A stretch of 36,572 nucleotides of DNA from Succinivibrio sp. (GCA_024693025.1 JAILLS010000032.1:1-36572), one strand, 5' to 3'. Shown: positions 16,399 through 25,964, counted from the stretch's first letter. Numbers and translations are program-made. The notes: generated from the sequence alone by a model not told the origin.

Positions 16399-18582
16399 CT
16401 ATTTAGGTAAATCCTCTAACCTGCGGCCGGTAATAGTCTGGGCGTATCTGACCTCTGTAACACTTGGCTGTACGCTCTCATCACCTCCGCTTAGCTGACA
16501 TTTTACTTGTGTCTGATAAACTAGATAACCTACATGATTGGGGTTTTGCGTGCCATTATCCGCATTTATCTGCATCCGCATGGTCCGGATAAAGGTGACT
16601 TCCTTATTATCGGCAGAGAATACGAGTTCAATTTTATGATACGGCAGATCTTCTTGATTATAAGGCTGAGTTATCATATCAAATTTATCAAAATTAGGAT
16701 CGGACTGCTGAGAACGGGTTAACAGGCCTGAGTTTTGCATCTGCTCTGTAACTGGTATTTTACCTATGCCATCAAATGATCCCATAGTCTGAACAAAAAA
16801 CACGTTAGCGTCTGCACGCTGATTGGCAAGTTTGGAAACAAACTGCAGATCACGCGGGGTGGTAAGATGCTGTTTAAGCAGCGGTAGGGCTTCATCAAGC
16901 GGTTTATGATCAAATTCCTGACCATTGATGATAACGATAGAGCGGTGAAAGTCTTTTTTAAAGCTGTTATATATATCACCTGCAGCATCTGGAGCATTCT
17001 TATTTTCAGGGTCAATAAACATATTGTCCCCTTCATCTTCTGCAGGATTATCCCTTAAATGCTGTAAATCCTGCTGGAAAAGGCTTTTAAGCGTGTTGCA
17101 GAAGTCCTTAATTCCAGAATCTTCAGAGTCGAGGGAGAAATTCTTCCACTTGGATGCAACCTGCACAAATTCCTGAACCTTCTGATTGCTGAGCTCTTTT
17201 TCCTCGGCAGTATAAAGAAAAGATCTGATCTGCTTTTTAAGTAATGGTTTAACCTCTTCTGATACCTTATCTGCATATTTATTCTCAAGAGCCTGCATAT
17301 AACCAGTCTGCTCTGCTAAAAAGGTCTTAATGTCACTTGTATATTTATAAAATGCATTTTTAATCTCCTGACGCGTCTGAGCCTTGTCAAGGTCTGTCTC
17401 AAGCTGTGGCAGTCTATTTTTAAGCTCAGCTAAAATTTTCGGTAAACACTCACTGGATACCTCGTCATTCAGATCTTTTAAGCTAGTTACAATTTGATCA
17501 TAAATAGCAACCTGTCTGATAGTGGGTGTGAATAAATTTTTAAGAGCAGCTTTTAATAAGTCAGTAGTATATAACTGTGTTGACTGCAGTGCCTTTTTTT
17601 GTAAGGGGCCTAAAATTCCGCCGCCTGACTGCTTAATTAAGTCTGTAAAAGAATGCTTAACATATTCAATCCCAAACTCTTTTTGCAAATCCTCTGCCAC
17701 GGCTTTAAAAGTATCCGTGGTCTGCTGATTAAATCCCAACGCACCTTTGCTCAGCAGATTTGCAAAATTAACATTCAGTACTGCAGTTTTGAGATCATCC
17801 TCTGATAAATTGCTGAAAAAACTCTCCACCATGTTTTTATCTTTGAGATCTCCGACTGTCATTAGCATCTGGCTTTCACCGAGTTTCTTTTTTGCCATGA
17901 TCTGATTGAGCAGGTTTATATAGTGATTTATGTCATCTTTAAGGGTGGTGTTATACTGCTCTGCAACTTTATCAAGTCTCTGTTTAATGACCATTTCCTG
18001 CACTTTTTTTAACATAGCTTCTTTGCAGAGACTATAAAATTTTCCTGCATCTACGGCACTATCCTGCTTCTCGATGGCGCCTTTCAGCGGCTTTGTAAAG
18101 CTATTACTCAGCTTGCCATCTTTTTGGTAGATAGTATATTCCTGGGGAAACTGATCGCCAAAGGCCCGTTTAAGGTCGGCCATGGCATCATTTAGTGCCT
18201 GCTGATATTTTTCAGAAAGTTGATTATTTCTGATCTTTTCATTTAACGTGGTATTGCTTTTATCATCAGCAGCTCGTGACTCAGGCAGCAGCTTCTCACT
18301 TAGGGCTGCAGTCTTGGGATGCCTTGCCTCAGCGGCTCTGACAAGCATGCCGGATATAGGAGAGTATTTGACAGCCACCGCCTGAATAAATTGGCCAAAT
18401 CTGCTCAATCCCTGAGCGATGCTATGGCCGATGGATGATAGAAGTGATCTTGAGGGTCTTACTTCCTGAGCAAGTCCGAGTCCGTTTTGCTCATTAGGAT
18501 TATGTTCTACGTTAACCTCATTCTGGTTATTCTGCGGCACCTGCTGAGGAAGGTTAGGTCCTAGATGAACGTCATTACCCAT
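16399..18582 (-). CDS. Large uncharacterised protein, 727 aa
   Basis: I do not recognise this protein. No signal peptide or convincing membrane helix. The first ~40 residues are rich in Asn, Gln and Glu. Residues ~45-75 form an amphipathic, weakly hydrophobic stretch (SLLSSIGHSIAQGLSRF onward). Residues ~90-530 are charged and helical, with many Lys, Leu and Gln, and probably form coils or bundles. The last ~180 residues look beta-rich, including KIELVFSADNKEVTFIRTM. The ATG at 18582 has AGG about 9 bases upstream. Its coding DNA is AT-rich: three 60-base lines I counted (17521-17700) give 32, 47 and 37% GC, against 57% for a pcnB line. It has its own promoter. A soluble N-terminus without export signal, large helical body and foreign base composition would suit a type III or IV secreted effector, but no sequence motif proves that. 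Confidence 0.8.
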   Translation of the reverse strand: MGNDVHLGPNLPQQVPQNNQNEVNVEHNPNEQNGLGLAQEVRPSRSLLSSIGHSIAQGLSRFGQFIQAVAVKYSPISGMLVRAAEARHPKTAALSEKLLPESRAADDKSNTTLNEKIRNNQLSEKYQQALNDAMADLKRAFGDQFPQEYTIYQKDGKLSNSFTKPLKGAIEKQDSAVDAGKFYSLCKEAMLKKVQEMVIKQRLDKVAEQYNTTLKDDINHYINLLNQIMAKKKLGESQMLMTVGDLKDKNMVESFFSNLSEDDLKTAVLNVNFANLLSKGALGFNQQTTDTFKAVAEDLQKEFGIEYVKHSFTDLIKQSGGGILGPLQKKALQSTQLYTTDLLKAALKNLFTPTIRQVAIYDQIVTSLKDLNDEVSSECLPKILAELKNRLPQLETDLDKAQTRQEIKNAFYKYTSDIKTFLAEQTGYMQALENKYADKVSEEVKPLLKKQIRSFLYTAEEKELSNQKVQEFVQVASKWKNFSLDSEDSGIKDFCNTLKSLFQQDLQHLRDNPAEDEGDNMFIDPENKNAPDAAGDIYNSFKKDFHRSIVIINGQEFDHKPLDEALPLLKQHLTTPRDLQFVSKLANQRADANVFFVQTMGSFDGIGKIPVTEQMQNSGLLTRSQQSDPNFDKFDMITQPYNQEDLPYHKIELVFSADNKEVTFIRTMRMQINADNGTQNPNHVGYLVYQTQVKCQLSGGDESVQPSVTEVRYAQTITGRRLEDLPK

Positions 18583-18681
18583 TTTCTTTACCTGTAATTT
18601 GATTTAATCTTGAAGACCTGAGCCTAAATCTTGAATACTGAAGCTTTTTCAAAGCTGCCTGTCTCAGGAGTTAATAAACTT

Positions 18682-18687
18682 ATTATA
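18682..18687 (-). promoter_or_regulatory. Probable -10 element of the 727-aa gene
   Basis: A consensus TATAAT on the minus strand in AT-rich DNA; no good -35. Transcription would begin near 18675 with a ~93-base leader. Confidence 0.45.
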
Positions 18688-18820
18688 GATTATTTTAAAA
18701 TATGTAGTGGAAGTATTTATCTATAAAGATCACAAAACCATAAAACAGCGCTTATTTCAGGTAAGTACAGCCACGAGGTCAGTTTAAAGCGCTTTTGGCT
18801 TTAATGCTTCTAACCGGCAG

Positions 18821-18848
18821 AAAAAAGCAGCGCTGCTCTGAGCGCTGC
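18821..18848 (-). terminator. Terminator of the 1989-aa gene
   Basis: An 8-bp perfect stem (18827-18834 with 18841-18848), 6-base loop, followed on the minus strand by six T (A run 18821-18826). It lies ~40 bases after the stop codon and separates the two large genes into different transcripts. Confidence 0.85.
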
Positions 18849-18888
18849 CTTAAACGAAGCACAAGGCTAAGCTGCCTTGACTTAGGAC

Positions 18889-21800
18889 CTAGCCGAAGAT
18901 CTGGTCGATGGCCATCGGGATGGCGTACTGGATGCTCTTACCCATGCCGAGCGAGGAGAGAGCCTCCGAGCGCTTAGCGTCGAGCACCTCCCCCATGCAG
19001 TCGAGGAAGTCGTCATAGTTCTTGCAGCCCTTGGCGGACTGGCGGGCTGTATTGGCAATCTCATCGAGAGCCCGGGCAGCTTCTGCCTTATAGGTGATAA
19101 AGAAGCTGGTAAACAGCAGATTGGCGCTCTGAGTGACATTCTGCATTTCCGTCTCGAGGATCTGCCGGCTGTCCTCAGTCAGATCAGGCTGCTTGAGGGC
19201 AGCGGTGATCTCCTTTTTGCGTGCGACATGCTGCTGATACTCTTCATACTGGGCCTTGAGCTCATTGTTTCTCTCAAGATAAGGTGTCAGGCTGTTGTCA
19301 AGCGTGTCGATAGGGCGTTTGCCCTCCACCATTTCGAACACAAAGTTGCGGTACTCCTCGCTCTCAAGCCTCTCTTTGGCATGAGCGGTGTGCTCATCGA
19401 TGTACTTGAGCACCAGCTCAACGTTTGTAGACTGGATGCCGCCTATGGCATGCAGCATCAGGATGGCCGGGTCATCGTCCACCTTCTTGACGTTGATGCT
19501 CACCGTGCGCATTGCATTGTAGACTGAGGTCAGGGTTTTGTTGGTCTCATCTATGGCATTATTCAGAGCCATCTGGCATTTGCTGAAATTATAGATAGGC
19601 GCAGGCATTTCGATGCCAAGCTTTAAGACCTCCTGCAGCGCCACCAGAATTCTGGAGCCTGAATCCTTGCGGGTACCCTTGGAGAGCACGGCATCGATGA
19701 CGGTCTTCAGCCGCTCCCCGACCAGAGGAGTGTTGGGATCCTCAGGATTGACATGCTCGAGCAGCCGCTGTTTGCTCTCATCCGAGAGCAGGGCGATGAG
19801 TGATTCGGTGAAGGCCGATCCGTCGGAGAACATGGCTGCCGCCATCATCTTGGTGATGTGCTGCTGCTGTTCTTCCGTGAGCTGCGTACAGTTGCCAAAG
19901 TCGATAATGGTCAGCTGGTCTTCGGTGGTCATGATATTGCCGGCATGCAGATCTCCATGGTAGAAGCCGGTGCCGAAAATACCTTCCGTAACCCAGTTCT
20001 TGGTGAAGGAGATGAGATGCTCCTGCTGTTTGAGCAGACTGTGATAGATCTGGGAGAGTTCCCCATAGGTCTTGATGCACACATCAAAAGGATTCTTGAG
20101 CAGGTCATAATCTACTTCGCCGGTATATGCAGTTAACTCGGCCTTTCTATGGCGGGCCGGATCATCATAGTGGGTAAACGGCATCAGCAGGTCTTTGACC
20201 TTCTGGTCGACCTCTTTGAGGCGGCCGTCCAGGGTGGTGCCCGGGGCCAGATCGATCACCATGACATCCGTGGTCGGCAGCGCCAGATCGCTTAAGGTCA
20301 TGCTCTTGACCTCAGGATTGTCCTGACTGTAGATCTGTCCTGAGAGCACATTGCGTGCCTCCACGGTCAGATCAAGCTCCTCCATAATGGACTTGAGATC
20401 GCCCTTGAAGGTCACATCCATGCCCGGCACTTTCTTGGCCGCTTCCAGGAAGACTTTCTGTTCTCGTTCCACGCGGTTCTGCACATCCGGACGCAGGAAT
20501 TTGACCACCTTGTCGATGCCTTCCGGATGCTCCTTGGTATAGAACCTGCAGAGCACGGCCTGACCGACAGAGGCGGCACCCAGGGATTTGACCACGCTGA
20601 TCTTGCTGATCTCATGATTAGAGGAATTGACCAGCTCGAGCAGATGGGCCTGAATAATGCGCTGCGGAATAGGGGCCAGATTACATTTCATGTCAGCCAC
20701 CGCCTCTCTGAGATCATCAGAGAGGGCCTGTGCCGGCAGACGCTGCAGCATCTTCTGCATGATAGGACCTGCGCCTTTGAAGAGAGCGCCCAGGATCTGA
20801 CCCTGCGTTGACTTGTGATTGGAATAGCGCACGAGAGAAGAGAGCATGGCGCGCTTGTCCACCGTGCTCATATCCTTGAAGTAGGAGGACATCACATGTC
20901 CCATAAAGCGGCCTAGGGCAGACTTGGCAAAGTCACCGGTCACCTCATCCTGCAGCTGCTTGAGCGTCACGTTTTTATCGGTCGGATCGAGCGGAGGATG
21001 ATTGGCGTTTGCGGAGTTGAGGGCCTCGTTAAAGTGGGTGCTGATAGTCGCGGAAATCTGCTCTGAGGCCTGCGCTATGGCCGAATTGAGCTGGGTCTCT
21101 GCGGCAGCGAAGTACTCCCACATCTCATCTTCAGGGTTCTTGAGCGCATCCTCAAGCTTCTGCTTGAGTACAGATTCCTGAATACCTAAAGCGATGCTGT
21201 CAGGCTCAGCGAGCATAAACGGCTGACTGATCTTAGGCTGTGCCTCACCATAGCTCTCCCTGGCAAAATTGAGGATCTCCTCTTGGGTGGTCTGCTTGAG
21301 CAGGCCTTTCTCCTCGGCCACGCTGGCAAGATTCTGAAGCATCTGTATGGGCAGCAGCTGCTGCTTGATGATCTCCTCAAAGGCTGCATCGTAGCTTGTA
21401 TCAAGGCCTGAGAATGGAGCTGAATAGCTTACTTTTTCGTTTTCATCATAAATTTCAGAGGCGCTGTTAAAGCAGACCTTGGCGTCATTTTCCGTTATCA
21501 GCTTCTGTTCTAAAAGCTCGGAGATAAGACGGCCTACCGCATCTGCTGGCAGCAGCTTGTCTCTGATGGAGAGAAGCACCATGTTGGTGTAGTCATCTGA
21601 GGTAGGCGGATCCTGTGGCTGTACCTTGGTAAAGAGCTCTGAGCCCTGCAGCTGGGTGAGCAGCTGTGCACCCGTAGGCTCGGTCATATGCTTTTCAAAC
21701 TGCTCAAAGAACTCGGACTGTTCAAGCTGCGTGAGCAGAAGACTGCCGCGCAGGTTGCCGATTGCATCGCTGAACTGCCCGCGCAGCTGCTCAGGCAGGG

Positions 21801-24800
21801 TCTTGAGGGCAGCAGGATCGGAAATGATGCGGTTGAAGGTTTTGACATGCTCGAGCATGGTTTTGACCAGACGCGTGCCGGGTTTGCTCTGCGGATTGTC
21901 AACTTCGGAGTCGTATTTGCTGCCGTCAAAGTTTAAGATGAGCTCGGCGAGGAAGTTATGCACTTTCTCTCCCTGCAGATTTTCTTCGAAGGCGGCCTGT
22001 TCCTTTTCAAGTTCCGCGACATTTTCCTGCTCGAGCAGATACTCATTGATCATGGAGCCATAGAAGCTTAGGCTCTCTCCCGTCGTTACTTCAAGCTCGC
22101 CTAGGTGTTTTAAGCAGCCCTCTGAGAGAAACTGCGCTCCCATTCCGCTCACGCGGTTATCTTCAGGGGCGATAAAGCCGTCTGCTGTGATGGACAGAAT
22201 ATCATCATTACGTTCCGAATCTTCTGTTACGATCTTGGTGATAGCTTCGCCAAGCATCTCTGCATCCATTTTGTTGTGCTGGGTCACCCCCACAATCTGC
22301 AGCACCGCTTTGCCTATCAGTCTGACCATATTGCCGATGAAGCAGTCCTGGAAGCTGGAAAGAATATCCTGAGGATCCTTTTTGAAACAGCAGGCGAGGA
22401 TCTTGGCAAATTCAGGATCTGAGCCTATCACCTCCTTGAGCGAGGCAAGATTCATCGGCTTGTAGCCTTCGCTCTGACGCTCTTTCATCACTTCTTTAAA
22501 CTTGTGCTCAAGCTTTAACAAAACCCGCCCATAGTGCAGGGTCTGGGCGCCTGAAGTCAGGTAGCGCAGGTTTCTTGCGGCGAGCTTGTCATTCCCGTTG
22601 AGATCCTCTTCCTTAGGCTTAGGATCTGCCTTGCTGAACTCAATGATCTTGGGCAGCAGCTCCGGCGGGATGCCTTGTGTTACCCTGTCGTCGGTCCCGA
22701 AGTTGAAGTTTGCCTCAAAGAGCAGCTGCCTGAAGGCAAAGTCATGCTCAGCTGACATATAGGGCAGAGCCTCAAGCAGCTGCCTGCCATAGTTCTTGTC
22801 GCTGAGTCTGATAAACAGTTCGCTGTTCTGCTCGAGAAGCTCAAAATAGTTTTTGATGCCGGCAGCTAGATCGTCAATGTCAGCATTTGGCTGCATGAGC
22901 TTGTCGGCAAGCTTATAGGTATCCACGAGATCTAAAATGGGCTGGCACTCATTCGCACTGTAGGTGAGCGGCGGCTCAAACGCAGGATCAGCAGTACCCA
23001 GGGCATTGATGAGGTTTCTTAGGACTGCTGGCAGGCTGTCCAGCGCGGTCTTATCCTGATATAAGGCCTTGAGGGTTTCCTGATTCTGGTCAAGCAGATC
23101 GGTCAGATGTTCAAGGGTGGCAGGCTCCCTGGCGCACAGTTCGCTAAAGAGCTTACCGCACAGCAGCTGTCCCTGATGGAAGGGGCTGTCTAGAATCTCC
23201 TGCTCAAGTCCGCCAAGCTCTGCCTGCATGGTTTCAACAAACTGATTGAACTGCGCATTCTCAAGTTCCTTTTTGAAAAAGCCCAGATCAATGACTATCT
23301 TGCGGGATGGCTCGGTGAAGAGTTCACGGATGCTGGCCTCAGTCGTGCATTTTTTGCTGCTGCAGAATTTCACCAGTTTAAGGATGACGCTGCCGGCCGG
23401 CTCCTTGAGGGAATTGATGAGGATGCGGTTTTGGGTCAGCTCTGCGAGAGTTTTGGCCTCCTCTCTGGCAATGCCTGCCAGGGTCAGGGCTGACTCGCTG
23501 CCCTCGCCTGGCTGCATGGCATACAGCTTCTGCGCCAGACGGCTGGCGTCCTTATAGCAGTTGACCTCATGCTGGGTTTTCTGGGCGTCGCTATAGCTGG
23601 TTGCGAAGTAATCGCGCTTCTCCTTGACATAGGAGGCCACCTGCTGCACCTTAGCCTGCTGCTCCTCGCGCTGCTGCTTGATCTTCTGCTGCTGATTGAG
23701 CTCAATGTTTTTAATATCAGCTTTCTGTTCAGGCTTTGGCTCCTCGTCAAGCTTGGCAAGGAGTTCTGAGGTGAGAATTGAATTGATTTTATCTGATTTA
23801 ACAAATGAGTTCTGATAGTGAGTGAGCAGGTCGCTGACTTTATCGGTTGCACGCTGTTTATTGTTGAGATTGCTGAGCACCGTATTGCTGTGCAGGCGCA
23901 GCACCTCGGTCGGAATTTCACTGAACTCCACCGTGGTATGATTGGAGGCCCCGGTGATCACGTTGGTGAGCAGGGTGCGGTAGCGGCTGGTCTGCTGGAC
24001 TGCCTGGCCGTCAGCTTCTCCCTGTGCTTCTAAGGCCGCAGCTGCATCAGCCGGCTGTGCTGCAGCAGGCAGTGCAAACTGCTCGCGGTTATCATAGCTG
24101 TTGAGAATTTCTCTGACCTGATCCTTACCATAGATACGGGCATGCAGAGTCACATCATTTTCAAGCTGCTGTTTTAACTGTGTGGCAGTCAGAGGCAGCC
24201 GGACGATGACTTCATTGTCGCCGTCAAAGAAGCTTGCAAACAGCACATTGTCCTGATTCTGGGTGAGGACGAAGCGGTTGCCGTTGCAGGAGAATTCCTG
24301 CTTGAAATTCTGCTGATCGGGGAAGCTTTGCAGGGCGCGGTGCAGGTTTCTGGTCAGATCCTTAATGCCGTTTGCCTCAATATTTGCGCGGCGCATTTCG
24401 ATGGCGTCAGCCAGCTCATGATTGGTTTTGATGAAAGGATAGGCAATGCCGAAGGTGAGGATCACACCTAGGGTTTCAAAAAAGGAGAAGCGCGATTTTT
24501 TGACTTCCAGCGTCTTTTCAATTTCGGTGGTGATGCTCTGCGGATCGCTTAAAATGCGCTGTGCTGCGCTGACCGGATGCTGGATGGCCTCCTTCAGCGG
24601 TTTGATTTCGATCTCCTCAAGCTGCTCAGCGCTGATATCCAGGACGGCATTGTTGAGCTCGTCGGGTATGTCATTTTTATCAGCGTCAGCTAAGGCCATG
24701 TTGACTCCCGCCTGCATGGCATCCTGCACGTCCTGCTCCGCATCGTCCTGGACAAAGGCACGGTTGAGCAGATCCTCAGCCTCAATCTGATTCTCGGCAT

Positions 24801-24858
24801 TCTCTTCAACTATAAGAGCCGGTTCATTTATATGATTATTGGAAATATCTTCAGACAT
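18889..24858 (-). CDS. Giant protein with ABC1/UbiB-type atypical kinase domain, 1989 aa
   Basis: The N-terminus is acidic, without signal peptide. Around residues 125-142 there is one hydrophobic stretch (FFETLGVILTFGIAYPFI). The next ~1200 residues are helical and unrecognised, with a short repeat (LLTQLxxSExF at 1041-1051 and 1066-1076). Residues ~1340-1700 match the ABC1/AarF/UbiB/ADCK kinase family: KMLQ (1369-1372) at the place of the KxGQ motif, an alanine-type nucleotide loop GAASVGQ (1427-1433), the lysine K1453 in VVKFLRP, ELD...EARN (1494-1503), the catalytic loop HGDLHAGN with D1636 and N1641, and DFG at 1653-1655. The usual family members are ~500-550 aa, act on or near membranes and support ubiquinone synthesis; this one is four times longer and not in a ubi operon. 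A helical tail follows. AGGA lies 6 bases before the ATG. Function unknown. Confidence 0.88.
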   Translation of the reverse strand: MSEDISNNHINEPALIVEENAENQIEAEDLLNRAFVQDDAEQDVQDAMQAGVNMALADADKNDIPDELNNAVLDISAEQLEEIEIKPLKEAIQHPVSAAQRILSDPQSITTEIEKTLEVKKSRFSFFETLGVILTFGIAYPFIKTNHELADAIEMRRANIEANGIKDLTRNLHRALQSFPDQQNFKQEFSCNGNRFVLTQNQDNVLFASFFDGDNEVIVRLPLTATQLKQQLENDVTLHARIYGKDQVREILNSYDNREQFALPAAAQPADAAAALEAQGEADGQAVQQTSRYRTLLTNVITGASNHTTVEFSEIPTEVLRLHSNTVLSNLNNKQRATDKVSDLLTHYQNSFVKSDKINSILTSELLAKLDEEPKPEQKADIKNIELNQQQKIKQQREEQQAKVQQVASYVKEKRDYFATSYSDAQKTQHEVNCYKDASRLAQKLYAMQPGEGSESALTLAGIAREEAKTLAELTQNRILINSLKEPAGSVILKLVKFCSSKKCTTEASIRELFTEPSRKIVIDLGFFKKELENAQFNQFVETMQAELGGLEQEILDSPFHQGQLLCGKLFSELCAREPATLEHLTDLLDQNQETLKALYQDKTALDSLPAVLRNLINALGTADPAFEPPLTYSANECQPILDLVDTYKLADKLMQPNADIDDLAAGIKNYFELLEQNSELFIRLSDKNYGRQLLEALPYMSAEHDFAFRQLLFEANFNFGTDDRVTQGIPPELLPKIIEFSKADPKPKEEDLNGNDKLAARNLRYLTSGAQTLHYGRVLLKLEHKFKEVMKERQSEGYKPMNLASLKEVIGSDPEFAKILACCFKKDPQDILSSFQDCFIGNMVRLIGKAVLQIVGVTQHNKMDAEMLGEAITKIVTEDSERNDDILSITADGFIAPEDNRVSGMGAQFLSEGCLKHLGELEVTTGESLSFYGSMINEYLLEQENVAELEKEQAAFEENLQGEKVHNFLAELILNFDGSKYDSEVDNPQSKPGTRLVKTMLEHVKTFNRIISDPAALKTLPEQLRGQFSDAIGNLRGSLLLTQLEQSEFFEQFEKHMTEPTGAQLLTQLQGSELFTKVQPQDPPTSDDYTNMVLLSIRDKLLPADAVGRLISELLEQKLITENDAKVCFNSASEIYDENEKVSYSAPFSGLDTSYDAAFEEIIKQQLLPIQMLQNLASVAEEKGLLKQTTQEEILNFARESYGEAQPKISQPFMLAEPDSIALGIQESVLKQKLEDALKNPEDEMWEYFAAAETQLNSAIAQASEQISATISTHFNEALNSANANHPPLDPTDKNVTLKQLQDEVTGDFAKSALGRFMGHVMSSYFKDMSTVDKRAMLSSLVRYSNHKSTQGQILGALFKGAGPIMQKMLQRLPAQALSDDLREAVADMKCNLAPIPQRIIQAHLLELVNSSNHEISKISVVKSLGAASVGQAVLCRFYTKEHPEGIDKVVKFLRPDVQNRVEREQKVFLEAAKKVPGMDVTFKGDLKSIMEELDLTVEARNVLSGQIYSQDNPEVKSMTLSDLALPTTDVMVIDLAPGTTLDGRLKEVDQKVKDLLMPFTHYDDPARHRKAELTAYTGEVDYDLLKNPFDVCIKTYGELSQIYHSLLKQQEHLISFTKNWVTEGIFGTGFYHGDLHAGNIMTTEDQLTIIDFGNCTQLTEEQQQHITKMMAAAMFSDGSAFTESLIALLSDESKQRLLEHVNPEDPNTPLVGERLKTVIDAVLSKGTRKDSGSRILVALQEVLKLGIEMPAPIYNFSKCQMALNNAIDETNKTLTSVYNAMRTVSINVKKVDDDPAILMLHAIGGIQSTNVELVLKYIDEHTAHAKERLESEEYRNFVFEMVEGKRPIDTLDNSLTPYLERNNELKAQYEEYQQHVARKKEITAALKQPDLTEDSRQILETEMQNVTQSANLLFTSFFITYKAEAARALDEIANTARQSAKGCKNYDDFLDCMGEVLDAKRSEALSSLGMGKSIQYAIPMAIDQIFG

Positions 24859-24892
24859 GTTATTCCTCGCAAACGTTAGAGTTTCTGCCTGT

Positions 24893-24901
24893 ATTATGGC
24901 A
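24893..24901 (-). promoter_or_regulatory. Probable extended -10 promoter of the 1989-aa gene
   Basis: The minus strand reads TGC-CATAAT (24893-24901), one base off the perfect extended -10, inside a ~120-base AT-rich tract. The start would be near 24886, with a leader of ~28 bases. Confidence 0.45.
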
Positions 24902-25057
24902 TATTTTAGAGGATATTTTACACTTTAAAATTAAAAATTCAATATTTTTATCTCTACAATATAAAAATAATTTATTATGTAATTTTAGTAAGTTAATTTT
25001 ATTATTGCGGCAGATGAACAGCACAGCCAGGGAACATGTGACCAGGGTTCTCTGACC

Positions 25058-25918
25058 TTAGTAGGAGATAAGGCCTGAGCATTTCGGGATGCGTGTGATG
25101 TCAAACGATTGAGCGGCTCTTATGAGCAGCTCTGGGCAGCTCTGAGCACTCTCAAGTGCAGAGAGATCCTGCCCAAGAAAGCGCAGCGAAAGAAGCAGTG
25201 CCTGCCTGGGGCTTAACTCCTCAAGGACTGCTTTGGCATGATTCTGCTTGGAGTATTTATGCTCGGGGCTCTTAAGGGCAAGGGGCAGGTGGACATAATG
25301 CGGCGCCTGCCAGCCTAAGGCAGCATAGAGCGCGTTCTGGATGGGAGTCTCGTAAAGCAGATCGCTGCCGCGCACCACCTCGGTCACGCCGCTGTCATGA
25401 TCATCGACCACGCAGGCCAGGTTATAGGCAATCACCCGGTCGCTGCGCAGCAGAGTACAGCTCCGGTTTGCCAGATCCAGCTCCTGACGCCCAAGCAGCT
25501 CATCGTCAAAGGCGGTGTCAAGAGAGGGGGCGCTAAAACACAGGGAGGCAGCCGGCGTATAGGTCAAATGCCTGCTCTGGCAGGTGCAGGGCTGAGTGCG
25601 CCGTGAGGCGCGCGTGCAGGTACAGTAGTAGGTAAAACCGCGCTCCTGCAGCGTGTGCAGAATCTCTGCATAGCGCGCAAGTGCTGCAGGGGTATGCTGT
25701 CTTTTCAGCTCGCCGTCAAAGCTAAAGCCCAGCGCTTTCAGATCACGGAGCATCTGTGCGGTATATTCAGGCTTGCAGCGGGGAGTATCCAGATCTTCAA
25801 TGCGCAGAAGACACTGACCGTGTGCGTGCTTAGCACGCAGGTATGCGCCGGTTAAGGCCACCAGCGAGCCCAAATGCAGGCGCCCTGAAGGGGTGGGGGC
25901 AAAGCGTCCTACGTACAT
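25058..25918 (-). CDS. gluQ: Glutamyl-Q tRNA(Asp) synthetase
   Basis: A paralog of the glutamyl-tRNA synthetase catalytic domain that charges glutamate onto queuosine in the anticodon of tRNA-Asp. It has 286 residues and no anticodon-binding domain. Seen are RFAPTPSGRLHLGS with the HIGH-type motif at 15-18, RIEDLDTPR, the KMSKS-type KYSKQ (221-225), and cysteines C99, C101, C111 and C113 in the place of the zinc site of E. coli YadB. It follows dksA, separated by a 46-base gap with a hairpin, as in Escherichia and Shigella, so expression is likely partial read-through from dksA. Its downstream neighbour is the giant gene rather than pcnB. Confidence 0.93.
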   Translation of the reverse strand: MYVGRFAPTPSGRLHLGSLVALTGAYLRAKHAHGQCLLRIEDLDTPRCKPEYTAQMLRDLKALGFSFDGELKRQHTPAALARYAEILHTLQERGFTYYCTCTRASRRTQPCTCQSRHLTYTPAASLCFSAPSLDTAFDDELLGRQELDLANRSCTLLRSDRVIAYNLACVVDDHDSGVTEVVRGSDLLYETPIQNALYAALGWQAPHYVHLPLALKSPEHKYSKQNHAKAVLEELSPRQALLLSLRFLGQDLSALESAQSCPELLIRAAQSFDITRIPKCSGLISY

Positions 25919-25927
25919 AAAACACCA

Positions 25928-25948
25928 AAGCCCGTCAGAGGCGGGCTT
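25928..25948 (-). terminator. Hairpin between dksA and gluQ
   Basis: A 7-bp stem AAGCCCG/CGGGCTT (25928-25934, 25942-25948), 7-base loop, followed on the minus strand by TGGTGTTTT and then the gluQ ATG. The T run is weak and displaced. A terminator at this place limits gluQ expression in Shigella flexneri (published work recalled, not checked). Confidence 0.6.
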
Positions 25949-25964
25949 AGGGGCAGGCTAGCGC

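Noticed and set aside
25020-25057. Possible terminator after gluQ
   Set aside because: Only an imperfect 7-bp stem with a mismatch and no T run on the minus strand.
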